Below the pieces are notes generated by a model. The model searched no databases and was not told the DNA's origin. It saw only the letters and a list, made by a program, of their open reading frames with translations. The translations under genes and the position numbers were made by a program. From Norana najaformis (Eukaryota > Annelida > Clitellata > Crassiclitellata > Hormogastridae), in NCBI GenBank assembly GCA_964023275.1, contig OZ029918.1, positions 31,366,225-31,430,224 of the forward strand: 64,000 nt of DNA. The letters run 5' to 3'. Numbering within the stretch: position 1 is the stretch's first letter; each line of letters opens with the position of its first letter. Positions 54,701-64,000 of this stretch are shown here, one piece after another.

Positions 54701-57700
54701 ATGACCAAAGTGAAATTTTTATTGGCATGCAGTGGCAAAGTCGATACTTTAAAACGTGATGACTATGTGAACTGATATTGTTTGACTGTGTATTGGTATT
54801 GAATCTGTCCAGCTGCAGAGTTGTTAAATAACATCAGTGTGAAAGCTGTGAATAACAAAAAAGAAGAGCTTGTGAATAAATTTGTTCCAGGGAAGATTGT
54901 TCTTTTCAAGCATCTATTTGTTCTTCTTTGCAACATAATAAATATAACATTAGCATAATGCAGAACTGTGATAAGTTGTCGTGGCATTTGTGCTGAATAT
55001 GCAATTATTGAAGAAATTTCTGAGATAATATCTTACCAGCAAGTGTTTGGAAGTATTTGGTTGTTGTAGCATTTAAAAACTGGTTATTTTAAAAGTGTAT
55101 ACTACTCGTTTTGTTATTGATGCAAAATTCTGTATGGAATTGGTGGGTAATTAAACTGCACTGTGATCATTTAAACTATTGAGATGGCTTTAGAATAGCT
55201 TTGTTTCATTTCAGTTTTCTTAAATGACCTTTTTGTTGTTTACAGATTTTAGAGCCTATTTAGACTGTGCAGTTAAAACTTAAAGCTTGTAGCTTAAGTT
55301 GTTGCACTTAAATTAGAACTTGCTTAATTGAAATTAGATTATAATCTGATAAAACCATAATAAAACATTGCAAGTGAGATATTTATTTTTGTGCTTGGGT
55401 CATGGAAAATCACTGGAAGAATTACAGGTATTTTGCTGTTGCAGTTTTGAAGTTCGTTGTTGTTGTATTTATATTACTGGTAGTTTAAAATGCTGCCAGC
55501 ATAATTTAAAAGTTTACTGAGTATATGCTTAATTTGTGGCAGAAAATATACTTTCTTGCATATTTTTATTAGATGTCAATTGTTGTATTTTAGGGTCAGT
55601 CAGTACAGCCAAAAGAAACAGAAAAAGCCTTACAAGTTAAAAAGACTGTGAAAGGCAAATCTTCAAGTAGTAGTTCCAGCAGCAGCAGTAGCAGTTCATC
55701 AAGTTTGTCATCTAGTAGCAGCAGTAGTAGCAGCAGCAGAAGAAGCAGCCACAGCAAATCACGAAGTAGAAGCAAAGACCGAAAAGATAGCACAGACAAG
55801 AAAGGTTATTCTCATAATAGAGAAGAGACACGAAAAAGAAGTCGTGAAAGGTCTAAGAGTCGAGAAACTAAGTGGCCAAGTTTTAAAAATAAAAGTTTTG
55901 GTAATTGGAGTTATAATAGATATGATAATCGAAGAAATCCATACAGACGTGACCGAAGCAGATCTAGAAGCTTTGAACGGTCCAGAAGAACTGATCAGGT
56001 GCGATCTGGCTGGCGAGGCAAGAGTAAGTCGCCAAGTTCACAAAGAGGTAGAAAGACCAGAAGTCGCAGTGGGTCTGTCAAGAAGTTCAAATCTTCAGGA
56101 CGGCAGAATAGAAATTTAGATGTCAAGAAGTCAAATGAAGTGGAAAAAGATACCACAACTGTGGCAAAAGATACAAGTACAAAAGTTCCAAATACAGCTG
56201 AATTGGAACTGAAGAAAAAAGTCGCAGAAAAAAGCAAAATTGATGTGGACAGGTCAGCAGTGTCTGGAAAAGCTGAAGAAGCTAGCAAGAATTTTGACCT
56301 GCAAACTGGGGTACAAGGACCTTCCAGTATGGAGAAAATAATGGATGAGAAAAAGAAATATGCTTTGGATATGGCCATCAATATGTATATCAGAGCAGAA
56401 GATTACTATGATGGAGGCAATCTGTGGTGCAGAAAATGTAATCTAATATTCTCTGATATATTAGTGCTTTGCCAGCATTTGCATTCTGATCAACATCAGA
56501 CGGTAAGTCCTTGTGGGAAACGTTTAAATGCTTAGATTAATATTAAATGAATAGTTACTATAATGGAATCTAACTAAATTTCTTCATAGAGCCCTTTGCT
56601 GACTTGAGACTTGAAAACTCCATTTTTCTTTGCACCTAAGCTATGAAATTGTGGAAGAATCAATTCTTATTATCTGCTGCCCTTTGAACATAACTGGAAA
56701 TGTGAGAGATCTGATGGTTGGTTGGTTATGTTTTGCTTTTGTTAAGATATTATTCATCCTAGGCCTTGCCTTTTAGAAACTATTGTTTTTAATGGCACAG
56801 CTAAATCCGCATTTATCTTATCTTGCCTAAAATAAAGAATTTATGCCTGATTTTCCCTCATGTTGAAATGTGCCTCTAGTAGAATGATTATTATCGAAAT
56901 ACCTTTTTGTACAAAGTCTAGGTAAAAAACACTTGGAGAACACTAAGCAAACTGTTCATTTATTTACAGATTTGTATGTATAGTTGTTGGCTAATGCAAG
57001 CTACTGTAAGCTGTAAGTTTCTGACTACATATATGGTGCCTGTTTTAGATGCTGGATCCGAATTACAGCAAGCCCAAACCACCATCTGGACCAAAGGTGC
57101 CTAGCCAGACTAGCGTTCTTAGTGCTCCAGCTAGAGGTAATTATTTAACAAATAAATATGGAAATTTTAATGATTAATAATACCTACTGCTCACTTTTGA
57201 TACCTTTCATTGTTATTATTATTATTATTATTTTGTATTTTTATGCATGTAAGGTCAGTAAATCTGAATCTGAAGTACAAAGCAATTGTGAGTGAAGGAC
57301 TTGCTCAAGGTCCCTAAACGGTAACTGTAATTATGGGGGGGGGCATTTAAAATTTGTGAGCCATTTTAGTCTTATTGGACTTGCAAAATACTAAAAGGAC
57401 ACTGCAGCAGAAACTTGTTTGGTACATTTACTGTGCCAGATAATTGCTGTTACATTAGCTGTTGTATGAGATGCTTGCTTCATTGGTTGAATATGGTCAT
57501 TAGATCAATGTTCAGTAGACTCCTTGGCTGGTGACTGCCAGATTATTGAGGCTGATATTGTATTTAATGGCATCCACCAAATGGAGGTTGGAATTTTATA
57601 GCAATACATATGGTATGGGGTGATAATGTAGAGTCAATATTTGTGAAAAATGGGGAAACATTTTTAGAATTATATTTGTACTTACGAGTTCAAATCAAAT

Positions 57701-60700
57701 AATTTGGGTAAAGGTGAGTAGGAATTTGACTTCGGACTAACTTGTCATTCTTCTAGAACTTTAACCACATTTGGGCTTGCAAGAATGCCTTTGCAAGGTT
57801 CCTGAATTACGCTATAGAAATTCTTAGATACATACATTCTGTGGGGTTCATTTAAACAAGAGCTGTTAATCTTAACTCAGTGTGAATCGTTGTCCAATAT
57901 CTTGTTTTCAGGTGATGAATTTCTCATGCCACTTCAGGCATTCTTCTGTTCTCTTTGCTGTGAATTTTCCAAAGACAACGTTCACGCTGAAGCTCATCTG
58001 AAGAGTCCATCACATAACCACAAATTTAAGGTATATTCACAGTCACGCTTCCTGTACAGTTAAGACAATTTCATAAGATTTCAACAATGCATACATCGAT
58101 AAATTGCAAGCACTTTTTATTGGGTCTAAAGCAATTTGGCATGAACTTATTTTTATCGTGATTGAAGAATTTCATGTAAAGTTCTGATATTAACTATAAC
58201 ATACAAGGTAAATATATTACAGGATTTTAAGTTTAGGAAGTTGACAGCTGTCTTGTCATGTGTCTTGTCCTGTAAACCTTGATTAAAAGTACCGCAGAAC
58301 CCAAGTCTGAATACCGAAACTATTGGAAATTTATTAGTATTAAGATTGTTTACTGTGTATGTATGATCACGGTGTTAACTGCACCATAATAAACTTCTTA
58401 CAGTAGGTATTTTTATGGGACTTTCTAATGGAAGAAATGGTTTCTCATGTTCAACTGCAGTCTTTGAGAACTTGTGGGATCTATCCCTAGGATCACATTT
58501 GCTTGAGCATCGATAGGATATGTTCATACAATGTGGCCCGGTCTGTGAGAGCCAAAGAGAAATTTCTTTCACTGAAGTCCTCAGCACTTAAACACGGGTA
58601 TTGGACCATTCCTTCCCCTACATGTTTGTTTTGTTTTGCATGATTTAGCTTGACATACAGTTTGAGCCTCCTGTAAGTCGCACCTTTTAGACTGGTTATA
58701 CACTGCATTTTGAGAAGTTCATGAAAAGGAACTACATAAATGCCCTGATACATTCATGTACAGTATACATATGTACATACATACCAGGTACATCCGTGCA
58801 TACGTGTACATGTGTGCGGGTATGTGTAGGTGTGCGTGCGTAGGTGTGTGTGTATGATATGTATATGCTCGGAAGTGTGTGCCACTGAACCTCACTTATG
58901 AGTCCATGCGATCTCTTTTAAATCTGTTATCTGGCATATCTGTTGTCTTTGTCTGACCATCTAGCCAGCATATTTGTATACTTCAAGACATTTAATGTAG
59001 TACTGCTGAAAAAACACTGCACACATCCATATTCAGCTGAGTGAATCAGTAAGATTACATTGAATTAAAATGTCTAATAGCAGTACTAAGACTTAGTTTT
59101 ATGTCAAAATTTCATTGGCAAATGTGGTGAAGCATTGCAAAGAAGAAATCATTTTTACTGGATATTTTACAAGAAAAATTGGAATTTGTGAAAGAGTTTA
59201 AAATCGTTCGTGAGATTTTCTAATAGATTGAGATATTAACGTACATTAGATAGAATTATTTTTGTGGTTGTTGTTATAGTAATTGTTTATATCTGCTAAC
59301 ACTTTCTTGTAGCAATTTTTGAAAGAAAATCCAGCGTACGAGATTCAGTATTTGAACGACAAGATGACTGCACTCTTGCGTTCAAGACAAATGGAGAGCA
59401 CAGCTGAAACGTTGAAGAGGTCACAGTTGGTTGATCCACTACCAGAAACTGAAATTAAAAGAATTAAGATCACATGTTTAGCGCAAGACAGAAAACCGTC
59501 TCCTGACCCAGCTAATTCTGAGAAGATACAGATCAAAGTGATATCGGGGAACCTGACGAAGGTGGTCACTCAACAGTTGAATTCGCCAAATGTGCAAGAA
59601 GTGGAAGAAAAAAGAACTGTTGTTTTCGATAAGAAGCCAAGTTCTTTGCAATCAACTATGCTGTCCAGAAACCCAAGTCCTCCAAGGTCTTTTCAGAGTT
59701 CAAAAGGGGGACAAGAATCTTCGACGTTGCTGAAAGGACAACATGTTAAAAATCCGATTACTGCTGAATTTGGAAGAAATACTGGCTTACCAAAGCCAAA
59801 AGAAAGAATTGGCTTCAGCATATGGGATTCGCCAGATAAATCAGAGACTGCAAAGTCCTTAGACAAGCAGAGTCCAGACAAGTTTGCCTCAAAATCTGGA
59901 ACGAAAGGATCCAATGAACCTAAAGTATTGAGTAGAAAGGGTGCCATGACAGATAATCCAGCGAATGAGTGTGCTGGATCTTCAGCTGCAGGTTCCTTCA
60001 AGCTGCATTTTATGGGAAAGGGTACTTCAGTGGGGCGAGGCCAGCAGGGTGGCCTTACAGCAGGTAAAAAACCTGATGGCACTTTTGCGTCTGCTCAGTC
60101 AACCACCAGCAATGTCAAGAGTGCACAGCCAGCAGGAACTTCTCTGAAAGGTATTTGCTAGTTTTCATTTTGTCATGAAACTCATTATTTTTATAATATC
60201 GTAATTCTTTACACCACTGTTGTTTGCTAGCACTTGAGGTTTTAAACCAGATTTTAGTATTTTTGCCACTATTATGCTTGGTTGAAAACAAAAGGTATGG
60301 GTGGCCATGTGTGGGCTTCTTAGTGCATTGCTCCGGATTCATTTTGGCTCTGTGCTTATGTATCTTAAATTTGACTTTAAATATTCAGCCTTTAATTTTG
60401 AAACAGCAACGCAGGGCATGACATTTCTTTGTTTTGACTAAAACTTGTGGCTTTTATTTTTTATTAGTAAACTTATGTCTGCCTCCAAGTATTGTGGATT
60501 TGTTATGAGGTGGCTGTTGGTGGTTGGAGTTGGGATTATAAATGTCAGATTATAATTACAATTACAGTTATGGATTCTAAATACATTTTTTGTTGGCAGT
60601 GTAACAGTCTTGAGCAAGTTAAGGTAATAATTCTTTTGCTAATCCATTGTTAGCCATTGTCCTCAGAGGTATTGGGGTGAAGGGTCTTCTGACCCAAACA

Positions 60701-61471
60701 CAACTGGAATGGCAGCATTCCAACAGCTTGATAACCTTTCCTTACAAATTATGTAAAAAGTTGTTCTGTTGTTGAGTTGCTATGGTCATGCTTGCACTTC
60801 ATCTGAGTGATCATTTGACCTCAACTGAACTCTGATGAGGAGTTTCTAGAGGTCTGTGAGCATTTACATTACCTTTACCTTTGTGCATAGCTTGACGACA
60901 ATTGTATACTGTAAGACACGTCAGAAGTCAAGTCTCAGGTTCTGTTTTTAAAGCTAATATATTACTGGCTGAACACCATATCAGCGCAAGCTATGTACTC
61001 GCCATTGTCAGTGAATCATGTTACCACCTGAAATCGGGAAGTAACTTATGGCACATGCGCAGGACTCAGATTTGTTCCTTGCAGGCCAGTGACCTTGAAA
61101 TAGATGACAGTTCACCCCTTACACAATTATATGTTTAGAGTAAAGACTATTTCATTTTTGGCCATGATGAAACGGTTGAATTTACATACTGTGTTTTTGA
61201 GATACCTTGAACAGACGTGTTAAGCAAACAGTAAACTGTACAGCCGAGCATGGGAACTAATTGAAGTTAGTCCCTATTTTTATGTTTTAGTCAGTGTTTA
61301 TTTAACCCTACACTGAGAACATACTATTCATAGGCAGTGATATTCAGGCTGTGACAAGAAATAGGTTATGGCAATAATCTTTTCTGATGTTTAACAATTC
61401 ACTTTCTTTTGACAGGATCAACAAAGCCATTCAACTTCAACGATTTTGAGGTGTTCGATGAATGTAATTGA
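48704..61471 (+). CDS. ZNF318-like RS-domain protein with two U1/matrin-type zinc fingers
   Basis: Probable nuclear RNA-processing or transcription scaffold. Six coding exons: 48704-51622, 55594-56502, 57049-57136, 57912-58030, 59313-60150 and 61416-61471 (TGA), about 1,642 residues, all in phase. An in-frame TGA lies two codons before the ATG, supporting this start. Order: acidic DDEDEFLYG (about 130); charged coiled coil (about 330-425); two further coils (about 685-705 and 815-890); poly-Ser and RS region with RSRSFERSRR (about 990-1130); finger 1, C-x2-C-x12-H-x5-H (about 1251-1275); finger 2, same spacing (about 1318-1341), directly followed by a KENPAYEIQYLNDK helix; basic low-complexity tail; end FNFNDFEVFDECN. 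Paired fingers plus RS and coil fit ZNF318 (human 2,279 residues), but I cannot exclude another matrin-type family, so no symbol is given. Confidence 0.85.
51623..55593 (+). other. First coding intron of the ZNF318-like gene
   Basis: 4.0 kb, opening GTTAGTG and closing TTGTATTTTAG. If it were retained, the frame would add only VSENILLF before a stop. It contains a minus-strand LINE fragment (52327-52545); from about 53.0 to 55.5 kb it is T-rich with no recognised repeat or coding region. Confidence 0.7.
52327..52545 (-). mobile_element. Non-LTR retrotransposon C-terminal fragment
   Basis: The minus-strand frame contains RIIKRRLQWFGHMETTMPDD, followed by RIPN, the conserved RLRWxGH and RxPK end segment of many LINE reverse-transcriptase proteins. 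Isolated and without catalytic domains. In the ZNF318-like intron, opposite to the gene. Confidence 0.75.
57205..57345 (-). repeat. (TTA)n tract and family B SINE fragment
   Basis: TTATTATTATTATTATT at about 57212-57232, then GTCAGTAAATCTGAATCTGA and GAGTGAAGGACTTGCTCAAG as in the family B copies, ending in a run of eight or nine G. The TTA tract is probably the tail of this minus-strand copy. Confidence 0.6.
58690..58860 (+). repeat. Family D tail with CATA and GT tracts
   Basis: CATTTTGAGAAGTTCATGAA, AAGGAACTACATAAATGCCC, then ATACATATGTACATACATAC and a GTGTGCGTGCGTAGGTGTGT tract. Intron 4 of the ZNF318-like gene. Confidence 0.6.
60500..60570 (+). repeat. LINE family C tail remnant
   Basis: GATTATAAATGTCAGATTAT, then AATTACAATTACAGTTA; only the tail and the last few bases of the common block remain. 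Last intron of the ZNF318-like gene. Confidence 0.5.
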
Positions 61472-62687
61472 CAAAGTACCTACTTGTTGAAAGAAAAACT
61501 GTTCCTGAAATCATCTGTTAACTCAGCATGAATAAGTTTATTGAAGACAAATGTCCTGTTAAGGATACAAACAGATATTTGTGCTTACATGGCATGGGAA
61601 ACATTCGAGACTGTGGATGTGATTGCCATTGTTTTTGTGTTTCACGTGTAAATTTTTTTATCTTGAGGTGATTTACTGCTATATGTCTGTGAAGGCTTTT
61701 ATCTTGTTGAGCAAACTTAGATATGATAACAGTAAAATTCATTTGTTGCATGCCATTGTCATCAGTAATCAACAATAGTATAGTACTGAGGTCACGAAAA
61801 TGATTGCAACAACCCAATGAAACAGTGCACAAGAATGATGGTAGCAGTGGAACAAACTGTTTTTTGATTTTTAATATTATTTGTTATGTAATTTGGTCAA
61901 TCTGCAGATTTAGAGTCTGTTTTGAATATATTGAACCAGAGTAGAAAAATCTGTCTTAAAGGTGCAAAATTCAGCAGTTTTACAAACCGGGTAGGTATTG
62001 GGTGTGGTTTAGACTTCTACTTTTGAAATGAAGAACTGATGCATACGTCTTTTTCTTTTTTGTCAATTTCTTTTTTGGAGTCAATAAATGAATCAATATT
62101 TGTTGATCCAGCATCATGTAATTCTTTATTTGGGATTATTAAAGACAACTGGAGATTTCCTAATGTTCGTGGTTCTGTTTTGTGAGTTTTATTTCTATAG
62201 ATTTATATGAATAGATATTCGAGTATTCTGTGTGCTCACTCTAGCATAGCATTCTCTTTTACATATTTTATATAGTCGTGTGTATTTAAGACACTTGAGT
62301 GTAAGATAATTATTAAGCATCAACATCTCACTAGAAGAGGAGTGCGGTCCATTAAGCTAATCCTGATGGGCAATCATGGGAATGAAGTGCTACCAACCTC
62401 ATTTTTCTTAGCCTGGGCATAAGATGGTAGGCGGCCATCCATCTCCCTTGCCTCCTGATCTTGCTAACAGTATACAGTCATTGTACCCATGGCTGAGTTT
62501 GCTAGGGGTCCTAGAGGAGCTGAAATTCTGAAACATTGTAATTGCATACAAAACACTTCGACTGCAGTAATTACGCTTACCCCTCAGACTTGTTATCAAT
62601 CAGCTGCAGCGGTTGGGTTGCGTTTTCTTGCTATACTTCGAGCGAATGAAGCACCTTGCAGCTGGGCTTTTTATGTTGTTGCACTCT
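61472..62687 (+). other. 3' UTR and downstream region of the ZNF318-like gene
   Basis: AATAAA at 62083-62088, about 610 nt past the stop, is a good poly(A) candidate. The remainder is AT-rich with no recognised gene; open frames here look random. Confidence 0.5.
62083..62088 (+). terminator. Candidate poly(A) signal of the ZNF318-like gene
   Basis: AATAAA in the context GAGTCAATAAATGAATC, preceded by T-rich sequence. Assignment is by distance from the stop only. Confidence 0.5.
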
Positions 62688-62850
62688 AATCGTAAGCTCG
62701 AGATTTCTACAGCACCCAAAGAAAGCTAAGTCGTGGGAACCAGCTTATTCACAGGTGCTCAGTCAAAACAAAATCGATAGGCAAGGGGGTTCAATTCCAG
62801 GTCAAGAGTCAGACAGGCTGACATTCAGGGGGCTACGGTGAGTGGTATTT
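62688..62850 (-). repeat. Family E SINE-like element
   Basis: TCTAATCGTAAGCTCGAG tail, TTTCTACAGCACCCAAAGAA and CTCAGTCAAAACAAAATCGA. Followed by GGCTACGGTGAGTGGTATTT, a block also present after the copy at 44918. Confidence 0.75.
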
Positions 62851-62989
62851 GGAATTGGAGCTTTCTTGTGTCCTTAGTAGATCTATGTTTCCATTTTCGG
62901 CTTCAGACGTTTACAGTATGTTTTAGCGTGCTTATCCTGCTTAGTTTAGCATTCTGCCTCGTAGGTCTGACCCTGGATTGCGATTCTCT

Positions 62990-63060
62990 TTTGGAGTGCT
63001 ATCGATTGATGCCTGGTGTTTTATTATAGTGGCGCTGTAGAAGTTCTGCGATTACATTTG
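62990..63060 (+). repeat. Family A retroelement tail
   Basis: GCTATCGATTGATGCCTGGT, TATAGTGGCGCTGTAGAAGT and TCTGCGATTACATTTGATTG. Confidence 0.5.
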
Positions 63061-63244
63061 ATTGTCTGTCCTGTTGATCTGTGTCAGAAATGCTTTGATC
63101 CAAGCTGTCCACTGATGATTTTTCTTGACTGGTAACGATAGTTAACTCGACATTGTTATTAGGGATTTATGGGGACACGATACGAGTAAATCGCAGTAAC
63201 AAATTCAGTTTTTGTGCATCTGGTGGCAGTTCGTATTCATAGCC

Positions 63245-63330
63245 GGATTCTCGAGATTTCTGCAGTGCCTTAAGTAAGCTAAATCCCAGGAACTAGCTTA
63301 TTCACAAGGGCTTAGCTTACAATAAATGGA
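63245..63330 (-). repeat. Family E SINE-like element, decayed
   Basis: TTCTCGAGATTTCTGCAGTG, CCTTAAGTAAGCTAAATCCC and ACTAGCTTATTCACAAGG. About 100 bp on, at 63415, CGCTCAGTCAACACAGAATG may be a further piece. Confidence 0.5.
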
Positions 63331-64000
63331 AGTTCGGATTAGAACTTCAGACAGATTTATTATGAATTAATCAGTAAAATTGTTAGGCTTATTTAGCGCT
63401 TTGTCTTATGCATAAACGCTCAGTCAACACAGAATGGAAGTTCAAACTAATCACTTTGTACCCGTAATTAGATTTATTCTGAATTAATTATCAAAGATTA
63501 TAAAATTATAAAAGTTTTAGGTTAATTTAGCGCTCTACTTTAACGGTTTACAGATTGTACAGGCTTTAACGGTATTTAATTGAACCACCCAAGGACGTTG
63601 AACCACCTAACCAAAACCGGAAGTACATTTGTTGTGTTTCGTGTTGCTGTATTGGACCAATATTCTGAAGGTGAATAAATAGACAAATTTCCGATTTAAT
63701 TAGTTTAACTATTGAGATTCTGTACGGAGTTACGTGCTTTTATATGTGCAGTAAGCTTAGCTGGATTTCGTAAGGAAATACTAGTAACGAAACCGCATGG
63801 TTGAGGAGTGTCTAAATACCAGAGAACAAAGTCAGACCGATATCGTTCTTCAGTTTAAATCGATAGGATCGGATGTACACCTGTCATTTAGTTTTGTTAA
63901 ATTATTTTCATGCCGTAAATTTCTTACGGGTAGAGTATTTTATTATTAGTGTCTAGGTCAGAGTTCGCTAGAAAGCGTTGAGTAGTGCAGTGTAAATCGT
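63331..64000. other. Window end, no supported gene
   Basis: No coding exon recognised. Two promoter-type motifs are visible near each other, ACCGGAAGT (about 63616) and GGACCAAT (about 63653), which could mark the start of a gene to the right, but such motifs occur by chance. Confidence 0.25.

Noticed and set aside
55995-56381. 128-codon minus-strand frame
   Set aside because: Antisense of the RS-domain exon.
59693-60082. 129-codon minus-strand frame
   Set aside because: Antisense of ZNF318-like exon 5.

Overview
This is eukaryotic, almost certainly metazoan, genomic DNA. It is AT-rich, the genes are split into many short exons with GT-AG borders, and introns and spacers are full of decayed retroelements, tRNA-derived SINEs, MITE-like elements and minisatellites. 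The encoded proteins read clearly as animal orthologues, but base composition and repeats do not look vertebrate. I read it as a non-vertebrate animal, probably marine; I cannot name the species. There is no bacterial, phage or CRISPR content.

Four protein-coding genes are supported. (1) About 0.85-7.56 kb, plus strand: an OTUB1-type deubiquitinase, complete except for the first ~20 codons. (2) 8.61-35.48 kb, minus strand: THADA, the tRNA 2'-O-methyltransferase partner protein, rebuilt here from about 35 exons totalling roughly 1,940 codons (human about 1,950); splice phases agree from exon to exon except at one place near the 5' end. (3) 36.24-44.38 kb, plus strand: DNAJC25, a membrane J-protein, 11 exons and 338 codons, including one GC-AG intron. 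(4) 48.70-61.47 kb, plus strand: a large RS-domain protein with two U1/matrin-type zinc fingers, most like ZNF318, six coding exons and about 1,642 codons.

Layout: OTUB1 and THADA converge and may share an overlapping poly(A) signal near 7.78 kb. THADA and DNAJC25 diverge from a 759-bp spacer holding two tandem SINE-like copies. DNAJC25 and the ZNF318-like gene run in the same direction, separated by 4.3 kb of repeat-rich DNA with a 32-bp minisatellite and a MITE copy. The last 2.5 kb has no gene I can support.

Repeats: at least five dispersed families recur. Four end near a common GGCGCTATA(T)AAAT-like block but carry different short tandem tails (GATTAC, TTAGAT, ATTACA, ATAC types). Several have recognisable C-terminal codons of non-LTR reverse transcriptase, so they are probably LINE 3' ends and the SINEs that use them. 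The genes form no common pathway (ubiquitin editing, tRNA modification, ER chaperoning, RNA-processing or transcription scaffold). I found no convincing undescribed system; the best leads are the non-canonical intron, the shared gene ends, a minisatellite with a possible seven-unit higher-order period, and the retroelement 3'-tail family.
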